Shown piece by piece: positions 57,291 through 64,000 of a stretch of DNA of 64,000 nt. How positions within the stretch are numbered: the first letter of the stretch is position 1; each line of letters begins with the position of its first letter. Position numbers and translations under genes: made by a program. The notes under the pieces are model-generated. The model saw only the letters and a program-made list of their open reading frames with translations, ran no database searches and was not told the origin of the DNA. The stretch spans positions 1 through 64,000 of the forward strand of contig NZ_VCLB01000006.1 of assembly GCF_005924265.1 (NCBI RefSeq), written 5' to 3'. This stretch comes from Martelella lutilitoris. GTDB lineage: Bacteria; Pseudomonadota; Alphaproteobacteria; Rhizobiales; Rhizobiaceae.

Positions 57291-57986
57291 TCAGACCGTC
57301 AGGTGGCGGCGCGCCTCGGGAGTGTCCAACGTCTCGGCGGGACCTTCATGCACGATCTCGCCGCGGTCCATGATGTAGACCTGATCGGCGAGTTCCCGGC
57401 AGAAATCGAGATATTGCTCGACGAGCAGAATGGCCATGCCGGTTGAATCGCGCAGGTAACGGATCGCCCGGCCGATATCCTTGATGATCGAGGGCTGGAT
57501 GCCTTCGGTCGGCTCGTCGAGGACGAGAATCTTCGGCCGGGTAACCATGGCGCGGCCGATGGCAAGCTGCTGCTGCTGGCCGCCGGACAGATCGCCGCCC
57601 CTGCGCGACAACATCGATTGCAGAACGGGAAACAGGCTGAAGATGTCGTCGGGGATCGTCCGGTCTCGGCTTGCAAGCGGCGCAAAGCCGGTCTCCAAAT
57701 TCTCCTTCACCGTCAAAAGCGGAAAGATCTCGCGCCCCTGCGGCACATAGCCGACGCCGAGCTTCGCCCGGCGATAGGGCGCCAGCCCGTCAAGCGGCTC
57801 GCCCTGAAAGGTGATGGAGCCGCCCGATGTCGGATGCTGGCCGGTGACGGCGCGCAACAGCGACGACTTGCCGACGCCGTTTCGCCCCAGAACGCAGGTG
57901 ATCTTGCCCATATCGGCGGACAGCGAAACGCCACGCAATGCCTGCGCCGCGCCGTAATGGAGATTGACGTTATCGATGGTCAGCAT
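57291..57986 (-). CDS. urtE: urea ABC transporter ATP-binding protein UrtE
   Basis: A 231-residue LivF-like ATPase of the high-affinity urea importer. Walker A GRNGVGKSSLLRAV near 36, signature LSGGQQQQLAIGRAM near 140, Walker B ILVLDEPTEGIQP near 160, with the typical UrtE start MLTIDNVNLHYGAAQAL at 57986. It should be expressed with urtABCD, yet is split from urtD by a 720-bp insertion holding an antisense GIY-YIG gene and repeats. Confidence 0.93.
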   Translation of the reverse strand: MLTIDNVNLHYGAAQALRGVSLSADMGKITCVLGRNGVGKSSLLRAVTGQHPTSGGSITFQGEPLDGLAPYRRAKLGVGYVPQGREIFPLLTVKENLETGFAPLASRDRTIPDDIFSLFPVLQSMLSRRGGDLSGGQQQQLAIGRAMVTRPKILVLDEPTEGIQPSIIKDIGRAIRYLRDSTGMAILLVEQYLDFCRELADQVYIMDRGEIVHEGPAETLDTPEARRHLTV

Positions 57987-58050
57987 GGCGGTGGACCTTT
58001 GTTCGGATGATAGACACTCTGGACATGTCAAATGGGCATTCTACCTGCGG

Positions 58051-58666
58051 CCTGGATCCTCGGGTCAAGCCCGAGGATGACACGTAGGGAAACAATTGCG
58101 CTTGAGCAAAATACGCTTTTGAGGATGACAGGCATGAGAATGTCGTCCTTGCCGCGCCTACCCTCACTGTGTCATCCTCGGGCTTGCCCCGAGGATCCAG
58201 GCAACACGACAAAACGCCATGGCAGGCTACGTCTACATCGTCACGAACCGGCCGCACGGAACGCTCTATATCGGCGTGACGTCCGATCTTGAGCGTCGCG
58301 TTTTCGAACACCGCGAGGGACTGATCAAAGGTTTCACGAGCCGCTACGGCTGCCGCAGGCTCGTCTGGTACGTGGAGCACTTCGAGATCGGCAGCGCGAT
58401 CGCTCGGGAGAAAGCTTTGAAAGGCTGGAACCGCGCATGGAAAATCGCGCTTGTTTCTGATTTCAATCCCGGTTGGGATGACCTCTATGAGCGCTTTGTC
58501 TGAGCGATCCGGCCTGGATCCTCGGGTCAAGCCCGAGGATGACGCGGGTGGTGTGCGCGGTGGCACGAAAGCGGTCTCATCATTACTATCCTCCGCAAAA
58601 AAAGATGCAGAGAAAGCGCGAACCTTTCCTACCGTGTCATCCTCGGGCTTGACCCGAGGATCCAGG
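58051..58666. mobile_element. repeat-flanked GIY-YIG cassette inserted between urtD and urtE
   Basis: Four 31-bp hairpin units surround one small gene: 58051-58081 and 58513-58543 (starting CCTGGATCCTCGGG) and their inverse at 58171-58201 and 58636-58666 (starting GTCATCCTCGGG). Three are identical and one has a single change. The two flanking blocks, 58051-58201 (151 bp) and 58513-58666 (154 bp), appear to be diverged inverted copies of each other, like long terminal inverted repeats. The gene fills the space between the inner units almost completely (17 bp before, 9 bp after). The whole piece interrupts a conserved operon. Confidence 0.7.
58219..58503 (+). CDS. GIY-YIG nuclease domain protein
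   Basis: A 94-residue single-domain protein of the UvrC N-terminal (YhbQ-like) type. The YVYIVTN and LYIGVTSDLERRVFEHR segments give the paired tyrosines (GIY is VYI, YIG present) with the catalytic Arg, and a later Glu (EKALKGWNRAWK region) that ligates the metal ion. The gene is antisense to the urt operon and enclosed by 31-bp hairpin repeats, 17 bp upstream and 9 bp downstream. No clear ribosome binding site is visible. It may be the nuclease that moves the repeats, or only a passenger. Confidence 0.88.
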   Translation: MAGYVYIVTNRPHGTLYIGVTSDLERRVFEHREGLIKGFTSRYGCRRLVWYVEHFEIGSAIAREKALKGWNRAWKIALVSDFNPGWDDLYERFV

Positions 58667-58707
58667 CGGTTTGACGAAGCCGTCCCTTGCACGTGGTCCA
58701 CCATCCC

Positions 58708-59466
58708 TCACCGCCCCAGATAGTTCTCGATGACCTTCGGGTCGTTCGATACGTAGTCGATCGAGCCCTCGGCCAGTACGGAGCCCTCGGCGAGGCAGGT
58801 GACCTTGACGCCGAGGTCGCGGACGAAGCCCATGTCGTGTTCGACGACGACCACGGCGCGGGTTTTCGCGATCTCGCGCAAGAGGCGCGCGGTTTCCACC
58901 GTTTCGGCGTCGGTCATGCCGGCGACGGGCTCGTCGACCAGGAGAAGCTTCGGCTCCTGCGCCAGCAGCATGCCGATCTCGAGCCATTGCTTCTGGCCGT
59001 GGGAAAGATTGGCGGCAAGTTCGTCCTTGCGCGCGGTCATGCGGATCGTTTCGAGGATTTCCTCGATGCGGGTCCGGTCCTCACTGGTCAGCCGGTAGAA
59101 CAGCGTGGAGAACACGCCGCGCTTGCGGTTGAGCGCCAGTTCCAGATTGTCCCAGACCGTGTGGCTCTCAAACACCGTCGGTTTCTGGAATTTTCGGCCG
59201 ATGCCGAGCTGGGCAATGTCGGCCTCGTCCTTGCGGGTCAGGTCGATCGTGTCGGAGAAGAACACCTCGCCCGTATCCGGTCGGGTCTTGCCGGTGATGA
59301 TGTCCATCATCGTCGTCTTGCCCGCACCGTTCGGGCCGATGACGGCGCGAAGCTCCCCGGGCTCGATGACGAAGGAGAGGCTGTTCAGCGCCTTGAACCC
59401 ATCGAAGGACACCGAGACATTGTCGAGGTAGAGCAGGCTTTTTGCGCGTTTTTCCATCGGGCTCAT
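58708..59466 (-). CDS. urtD: urea ABC transporter ATP-binding protein UrtD
   Basis: A 252-residue LivG-like ATPase. Walker A GPNGAGKTTMMDIITGKTRP near 45, signature LSHGQKQWLEIGMLLA near 160 and Walker B LLLVDEPVAGMTD near 180; the SHGQKQWLEIG variant is typical for UrtD. Its start overlaps the urtC stop (ATGA). Its usual neighbour urtE is displaced by the repeat-flanked insertion. Confidence 0.95.
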   Translation of the reverse strand: MSPMEKRAKSLLYLDNVSVSFDGFKALNSLSFVIEPGELRAVIGPNGAGKTTMMDIITGKTRPDTGEVFFSDTIDLTRKDEADIAQLGIGRKFQKPTVFESHTVWDNLELALNRKRGVFSTLFYRLTSEDRTRIEEILETIRMTARKDELAANLSHGQKQWLEIGMLLAQEPKLLLVDEPVAGMTDAETVETARLLREIAKTRAVVVVEHDMGFVRDLGVKVTCLAEGSVLAEGSIDYVSNDPKVIENYLGR

Positions 59467-60638
59467 CGTGCGCCCTCCTCGCTCGGGGTGACATCCATGC
59501 CGGCCTCGGCCTCCTCGGAACGTTCGTTGCGCGCCGCCGCGTCATTGCCGTTCTTCTTGAACCGGTCGGAAATCGTGCCGACGATGCCCTTTGGCAGGAA
59601 GAGGGTGACGGCGACGAAGAGACCGCCGAGCGCGAACAGCCAGAAGGCGGGGAAAAGCCCGGTGAAGATGGTCTTGCCGCCATTGACGAGGATGGCGCCG
59701 ATGATCGGGCCGATGAGCGTTGCCCGTCCGCCGACCGCCGTCCAGATGACGACTTCGATGGAGTTGGCCGGCGCGAATTCGCCCGGATTGATGATGCCGA
59801 CCTGCGGCACGTAGAGCGCGCCGGCAACGCCGGCCATCATGGCCGAAACGACGAAGGTGAAGAGCTTGTAGTTTTCCACCCGGTAGCCCAGGAACCGCAC
59901 CCGGCTTTCGGCATCGCGCACCCCGACTAGAACCTTGCCGGACTTGGAGCGAACAATCGCCGAGGCAATGAAAAGCCCGATGGCAAGGAAGATGGCGGAG
60001 GCCGCAAAGAGCGCCGCGCGCGTGCCGTCGGCCTGCACGGAGAAGCCGAGAATATCCTTGAAGTCCGTCAGGCCGTTATTACCGCCGAAGCCCATGTCGT
60101 TGCGGAAGAAGGCGAGCAGCAGGGCATAGGTCATAGCCTGGGTGATGATCGAGAGATAGACGCCGTTGACCCTTGACCGGAAAGCGAACCAGCCGAAGGC
60201 GAAGGCCAGCGCGCCGGGCACGAGCAGCACCATCGCAATCGCGAACCAGAACATGTCGAAGCCGTGCCAGAACCATGGCAGTTCCTGGTAATTGAGGAAC
60301 ACCATGAAGTCCGGCAGGACCGGGTCTCCATAAACGCCGCGCGGGCCGATCTGGCGCATCAGATACATGCCCATGGCGTAGCCGCCGAGCGCGAAGAAGG
60401 CGCCGTGGCCAAGCGAGAGAATGCCGCAAAAGCCCCAGACGAGATCGAGCGACAGCGCCAGCAGCGCATAGCAGAGATATTTGCCAAACAACGAGACCAG
60501 ATAGGTCGGCAGGTGAAACGGGCTTCCCCTCGGAATGACGAGGTTCAGCACCGGCACCAGCAGGGCGATGCCGAGGAGTATGGCGATCGCGATCGAGATC
60601 CTGCGGTCGAGCGAGCGGAAAACATAGGCCGTAATCAT
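59463..60638 (-). CDS. urtC: urea ABC transporter permease UrtC
   Basis: A 391-residue LivM-like permease with about nine membrane segments. LDLVWGFCGILSLGHGAFFA near 65 and FRSRVNGVYLSIITQAMTYA near 152 are the family signatures, and the FAPANSIEVVIWTAVGGRATL block lies near 290. The charged C-terminal tail (DAAARNERSEEAEAG) is variable. It overlaps urtB upstream and urtD downstream by 4 bp each. Confidence 0.94.
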   Translation of the reverse strand: MITAYVFRSLDRRISIAIAILLGIALLVPVLNLVIPRGSPFHLPTYLVSLFGKYLCYALLALSLDLVWGFCGILSLGHGAFFALGGYAMGMYLMRQIGPRGVYGDPVLPDFMVFLNYQELPWFWHGFDMFWFAIAMVLLVPGALAFAFGWFAFRSRVNGVYLSIITQAMTYALLLAFFRNDMGFGGNNGLTDFKDILGFSVQADGTRAALFAASAIFLAIGLFIASAIVRSKSGKVLVGVRDAESRVRFLGYRVENYKLFTFVVSAMMAGVAGALYVPQVGIINPGEFAPANSIEVVIWTAVGGRATLIGPIIGAILVNGGKTIFTGLFPAFWLFALGGLFVAVTLFLPKGIVGTISDRFKKNGNDAAARNERSEEAEAGMDVTPSEEGAR

Positions 60639-62275
60639 GATTCAACCGCCCTTCCCTTGAGTGCGAACAGACCGCGCGGCCGTTTCTGGATGAACAGGAT
60701 GATGAAGACGAGGACCAGGATCTTGCCGAGAACGGCGCCGGCATAGGGCTCGAGGAACTTGTTCAAGATGCCGAGCGAGAAGGCGCCGACGAAGGTGCCC
60801 CAGAGATTGCCGACGCCGCCGAAGACCACGACCATGAAACTGTCGATGATGTAGGACTGGCCGAGATTGGGCGAGACATTGTCGATCTGGGACAGCGCGA
60901 CGCCGGCAAGCCCGGCCACGCCCGAACCGAGCGCGAAGGTGAAGGCATCGACCCAGGGCGTGCGGATGCCCATGGAGGCGGCCATGCGCCGATTCTGTGT
61001 TACGGCGCGCATCTGCAGCCCGAAAGCGGAGCGTTTCATCAAGAGAAGCAGAGCGAAAAACACGGCAAGCGAGAAGACCACGATCCAGAGCCTCGACCAG
61101 GTGATGACGAGGCCGCCGAGATCAAACGCACCGGACATCCAGGAGGGATTGCCGACCTCGCGGTTTGTCGGGCCGAATATGGTGCGCACCGCCTGCTGCA
61201 GGATCAGAGAGACGCCCCAGGTCGCCAGAAGGGTTTCGAGCGGGCGGCCATAAAGGAAGCGGATGACGCCGCGTTCGATCACGAGGCCGACGGCGGCGGT
61301 AATCAGAAAGGCAACCGGAAGCGCAATCGCCAGCGACCAGTCGAACAGGCCGGGATAGGACGTGCGGATGACCTGCTGCACCATAAAGGTGGAGTAAGCG
61401 CCGAGCATCACCATCTCGCCATGGGCCATGTTGATGACGCCCATGACGCCGAAGGTGATGGCAAGGCCGATGGCTGCCAAAAGCAGCACCGAGCCGAGCG
61501 ACAGCCCGTACCAGACGTTCTGCGCGGCATCCCAGAAGGCAAGGCGCTTTTCGATCTTTGCCTGTGCCGCGTCGACCTCATCCTGCAGTTCCGGATCAAG
61601 CGAACCGCGCGCCGAGAGAAGGATGGAGATCGCATCGCGTCCGCCAATCGCGGCGATGTCGTTGATCGCCTCGGCCTTGGCCTCGATCGGACGGGAGGAA
61701 TTCAGGATGGAGATGGCGCGGGCCTGGCCGAGGACCGCGGCAATCTCGCCGTCCTCCTCTGCTGCGAGCGCCTCTTCGATAAGCGCCAGATTGTCCTCGC
61801 TCGGCGCATCCATCATCGATCGGGCGGCCGAGAGACGAACCGCGGGATCGGGGCTCATCAGCGTCATGCCGGCAAGGGCGGCATCGATGGCGCTGCGCAG
61901 ATTGTTGTTGACCTTGATCTTCTCGAGGTCGCGCTTGGACATCTCGCCAAGCTCTTCGCCGGTCAGCGGGTCGATCAGACGCAGATTGCGGCGGGATTCG
62001 CCGTCGGCGGTCATGAAGACCTTGCCGTCATCCTCGCGGTAGTAGAGATCGCCATCGGCGAGCGTTTTCAAGACCGGAATAACCGCCGGATCACCGGTGG
62101 CCGCAAGCGCCTTAACAATGTCTTCCGTCTGGTTGAAATTACGGGCTTCGGAGAACCGGTCGATCAGCGATCCGACGTCATCGGCAGCCCGTGAAAGCGA
62201 GGGCGCACATGCCAGTACCAGTATTGCAAATAAGATAAAGGTTCTGAAATAGCGCGGTAGTAAAGAAATGGACAT
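60635..62275 (-). CDS. urtB: urea ABC transporter permease UrtB
   Basis: A 546-residue LivH-like permease with a signal-like N-terminus (RTFILFAILVLACAPSLSRA) and a long, mostly helical extracytoplasmic region (about 30-250) with HEAT-like repeats, as usual for UrtB. The membrane part follows, with AAIGLAITFGVMGVINMAHG near 270 and RTPWVDAFTFALGSGVAGLAG near 440. The ATG at 62275 is preferred over an upstream TTG. Confidence 0.94.
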   Translation of the reverse strand: MSISLLPRYFRTFILFAILVLACAPSLSRAADDVGSLIDRFSEARNFNQTEDIVKALAATGDPAVIPVLKTLADGDLYYREDDGKVFMTADGESRRNLRLIDPLTGEELGEMSKRDLEKIKVNNNLRSAIDAALAGMTLMSPDPAVRLSAARSMMDAPSEDNLALIEEALAAEEDGEIAAVLGQARAISILNSSRPIEAKAEAINDIAAIGGRDAISILLSARGSLDPELQDEVDAAQAKIEKRLAFWDAAQNVWYGLSLGSVLLLAAIGLAITFGVMGVINMAHGEMVMLGAYSTFMVQQVIRTSYPGLFDWSLAIALPVAFLITAAVGLVIERGVIRFLYGRPLETLLATWGVSLILQQAVRTIFGPTNREVGNPSWMSGAFDLGGLVITWSRLWIVVFSLAVFFALLLLMKRSAFGLQMRAVTQNRRMAASMGIRTPWVDAFTFALGSGVAGLAGVALSQIDNVSPNLGQSYIIDSFMVVVFGGVGNLWGTFVGAFSLGILNKFLEPYAGAVLGKILVLVFIILFIQKRPRGLFALKGRAVES

Positions 62276-62366
62276 GTGCGCCCCCAACGTTGACAGTCCG
62301 CCTCAAAAAGGACTGTCCCCCTGTTCACCCGGCGCGAAACACGCGCCGGGAGCCGAGTTGCCGTTC

Positions 62367-63662
62367 TTATTCAGCAGCCATTCCGCCGCACTGGCCGGTT
62401 TCGACATTGAAGTTGCCGCACGACATCGGCGCGCGCCAGTCGGCAATCAGGTTCTTCGAATCCGGCAGGTAGTCGGACCAGGCATCGCCGGCGACGAGAC
62501 CGGGCGTTTCGTAAACGATGTCGAACTGGCCATCATCCTGGATCTCGCCGATCAGCACCGGCTTGGTGATGTGGTGGTTCGGCATCATGGCCGAATAGCC
62601 GCCCGAAAGGTTCGGGACCGAAACGCCGACAAGCGCGTCGATGACGGCATCCGGATCAGTGGTGCCGGCCTTTTCAACCGCCTCAACCCACATGTTGAAG
62701 CCGATATAGTGGGCTTCCATCGGATCGTTGGTCACGCGGGCATCGTCGCCGGTAAAGGCATGCCAGGCGTCGATGAAGTCGTAGTTCGCGTCCGTGTCGA
62801 CGGACTGGAAATAGTTCCAGGCGGCCAGATGGCCGACGAGCGGCGCGGTGTCGAGACCCGCAAGCTCTTCCTCACCGACGGAGAAGGCGACGACCGGGAT
62901 ATCGGATGCGGCGATGCCCTGGTTGGCGAGTTCCTTGTAGAAGGGCACATTGGCGTCGCCATTGATGGTGGAGACCACGGCCGTCTTCTTGCCTTCGGAA
63001 CCGAAATTCTTGATGTCGGAAACGATCGTCTGCCAGTCGGAGAAGCCGAAGGGCGTGTAGTTGATCATGATGTCTTCTTCGGCAACGCCGTGATCCTTGA
63101 GATAGGCTTCGAGGATCTTGTTGGTCGTGCGCGGATAGACATAGTCGGTGCCGGCGAGCACCCAGCGCTCGACACCTTCATTCTCCATCAGGTAATCGAC
63201 GGCGGGAATGGCCTGCTGGTTCGGCGCCGCACCCGTGTAGAAGACGTTGCGCTGGCTTTCCTCGCCCTCATACTGGACGGGATAGAAGAGGATGCTGTTC
63301 AGTTCTTCGAAGACCGGCAGAACCGATTTGCGCGACACCGAGGTCCAGCATCCGAAGACAGCCGAAACGCCGTCGCCTTCGATCAGCTCGCGCGCCTTTT
63401 CGGCAAAGAGCGGCCAGTCGGAGGCCGGGTCGACGACAACGGCCTCAAGCTGCTTGCCGAGAAGACCGCCCTTTTCGTTCTGCTCCTCGATGAGCATCAG
63501 CATGGCGTCCTTCAGCGTCGTTTCCGAAATCGCCATGGTGCCGGAGAGCGAGTGCAGGATGCCGACCTTGATCGTGTCTTCCTGCGCCAGCGCGCCAGTC
63601 GCGGTCGACGCGGTGAGTGCGGCCAGAAGAGCAGCACCAGTCATTGCCTTTTTGAAATTCAT
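62367..63662 (-). CDS. urtA: urea ABC transporter substrate-binding protein UrtA
   Basis: A 431-residue periplasmic binding protein (Peripla_BP_5 type) with a signal peptide (MTGAALLAALTASTATGALA) and the UrtA segments KVGILHSLSGTMAISETTLK near 33 and VFGCWTSVSRKSVLPVFEEL near 105. First gene of the urea uptake and urease unit. Its Shine-Dalgarno GAGGGG (63669-63674) lies inside a predicted leader helix, so translation may be switchable. Confidence 0.96.
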   Translation of the reverse strand: MNFKKAMTGAALLAALTASTATGALAQEDTIKVGILHSLSGTMAISETTLKDAMLMLIEEQNEKGGLLGKQLEAVVVDPASDWPLFAEKARELIEGDGVSAVFGCWTSVSRKSVLPVFEELNSILFYPVQYEGEESQRNVFYTGAAPNQQAIPAVDYLMENEGVERWVLAGTDYVYPRTTNKILEAYLKDHGVAEEDIMINYTPFGFSDWQTIVSDIKNFGSEGKKTAVVSTINGDANVPFYKELANQGIAASDIPVVAFSVGEEELAGLDTAPLVGHLAAWNYFQSVDTDANYDFIDAWHAFTGDDARVTNDPMEAHYIGFNMWVEAVEKAGTTDPDAVIDALVGVSVPNLSGGYSAMMPNHHITKPVLIGEIQDDGQFDIVYETPGLVAGDAWSDYLPDSKNLIADWRAPMSCGNFNVETGQCGGMAAE

Positions 63663-63668
63663 GTTTTT

Positions 63669-63750
63669 CCCCTCAACGGATTATCGCCTTCAAGGCGTTT
63701 GGAAATCGCGGCGTCCGTCAGAAAACGCCTGCGACAACTATCGTTGAGGG
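63669..63750 (-). ncRNA. candidate structured leader (riboswitch-like) of urtA
   Basis: On the minus strand CCCTCAACG (63742-63750) can pair with CGTTGAGGG (63670-63678), enclosing two hairpins: TCGC-A-GGCGT with ACGCC-GCGA (63725-63734 with 63706-63714, one bulged A) and CGCCT/AGGCG with a three-base loop (63685-63697). This gives a three-way junction whose closing helix covers the urtA Shine-Dalgarno GAGGGG, six bases before the ATG. A ligand-controlled or temperature-sensitive translational switch is possible. It does not match any riboswitch class I can recall. Confidence 0.5.
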
Positions 63751-63758
63751 AGAGAGAA

Positions 63759-63788
63759 CCCCACATACGTCATTTGACGTAGGTGGGG
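63759..63788 (-). promoter_or_regulatory. near-perfect inverted repeat upstream of urtA
   Basis: CCCCACATACGTCA (63759-63772) and TGACGTAGGTGGGG (63775-63788) match at 13 of 14 positions around a two-base centre. The core TACGTCA-TT-TGACGTA is a perfect operator-like palindrome. It lies about 100 bp before the urtA start. It may bind a regulator of urea uptake, or form an RNA stem if transcribed. No sigma-54 promoter was recognised. Confidence 0.6.
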
Positions 63789-63827
63789 TGGAAGTTTGTT
63801 GATGATGGTCTTTACCGCTCACATCCG

Positions 63828-63943
63828 GCATGCCGGCCTTGAGCCGGCATCCAGAGCCAAATGCTGAAGACCATCGCGCTTGAGACACTGTCGCAAAGGG
63901 TGTTTTTTGTGGCCCTGGACCCCGGATCAAGTCCGGGGTGACG
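63828..63943. repeat. paired palindromic repeat upstream of urtA
   Basis: The left unit at 63828-63854 (GCATGCCGGCC...GCATCCAG) and right unit at 63914-63943 (CCTGGACCCCGG...GGGTGACG) are in the same inverted layout as the pairs at 34917, 37672 and 45711. The 59-bp spacer shares GCGCTTGAG with the spacer at 58082-58170. Nothing further is seen from 63944 to the end of the window. Confidence 0.75.
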
Positions 63944-64000
63944 GGTAGACAAGCGCCTTCTGTCTACACAAACGGCCCGCAGGGTTTGCTCAAGGCCTGT

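Noticed and set aside
57970-58704. Long minus-strand reading frame across the repeat-flanked cassette
   Set aside because: Its product is a string of repeat-derived peptides (SSGLTRGSR and DPRVKPEDD type) produced by the palindromic units, and it is antisense to the GIY-YIG gene. It is not a real protein.
63669-63788. Guanidine (ykkC-type) riboswitch upstream of urtA
   Set aside because: The leader lacks the conserved ykkC core sequences; only a novel structure can be proposed.

Overview
The window reads as one chromosomal segment of an alphaproteobacterium of the order Hyphomicrobiales (Rhizobiales), probably a Rhizobiaceae-like genus. The reasons are the linked block rsmB/ubiB/ubiE/mutM/rpsT/dnaA, a BioR-controlled biotin locus, a cluster of GANTC (CcrM) sites in front of dnaA, and many palindromic intergenic repeats. 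The species cannot be fixed from sequence reading alone. The DNA is GC-rich except for a few stretches that look acquired.

Left part (1-24 kb): a vitamin B6 salvage operon (amidotransferase, MOSC protein, pdxY) diverges from a MocR-type PLP-dependent regulator. Next comes bioR-bioY-bioB with three recognisable BioR boxes. A small genomic island (MFS exporter, AlpA-like regulator, tyrosine integrase) abuts the 3' end of guaA. It is followed by MTA/SAH nucleosidase, a thioesterase, tspO, an iron-type operon (imelysin, di-haem oxidoreductase, second imelysin, DUF1513), rsmB and ubiquinone genes.

Middle (22-43 kb): mutM, a D-2-hydroxyacid dehydrogenase, rpsT and dnaA, then a three-gene phage-like operon whose first gene resembles the head-spike base protein of gene transfer agents. 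After xseA there is an M29 aminopeptidase, a tandem pair of secreted four-cysteine proteins of unknown function, ybaK, an ArsC-like protein, an oxidoreductase, an aldo/keto reductase with a GNAT partner, and nucleoside salvage (deoB-add, upp).

Right part (41-64 kb) is largely organic nitrogen scavenging. A carbamoylase-type amidohydrolase, a family-5 ABC importer with a permease-ATPase fusion, a GntR regulator and an acetamidase/formamidase form one unit, with shared candidate operators. The urea system then runs on the minus strand: urtABCDE, ureD, ureA, a UreB carrying an extra N-terminal domain, and ureC. ureE, ureF and ureG are not present in the window.

The most unusual items are: (1) a GIY-YIG nuclease gene packed tightly between hairpin-forming repeats and inserted antisense between urtD and urtE, with related gene-less repeat pairs elsewhere; (2) a candidate structured leader RNA that can hide the urtA ribosome binding site; (3) a uracil-DNA-glycosylase-like domain fused in frame to UreB; (4) a gene-transfer-agent-like spike operon beside dnaA; and (5) seven GANTC sites within 118 bp upstream of dnaA.
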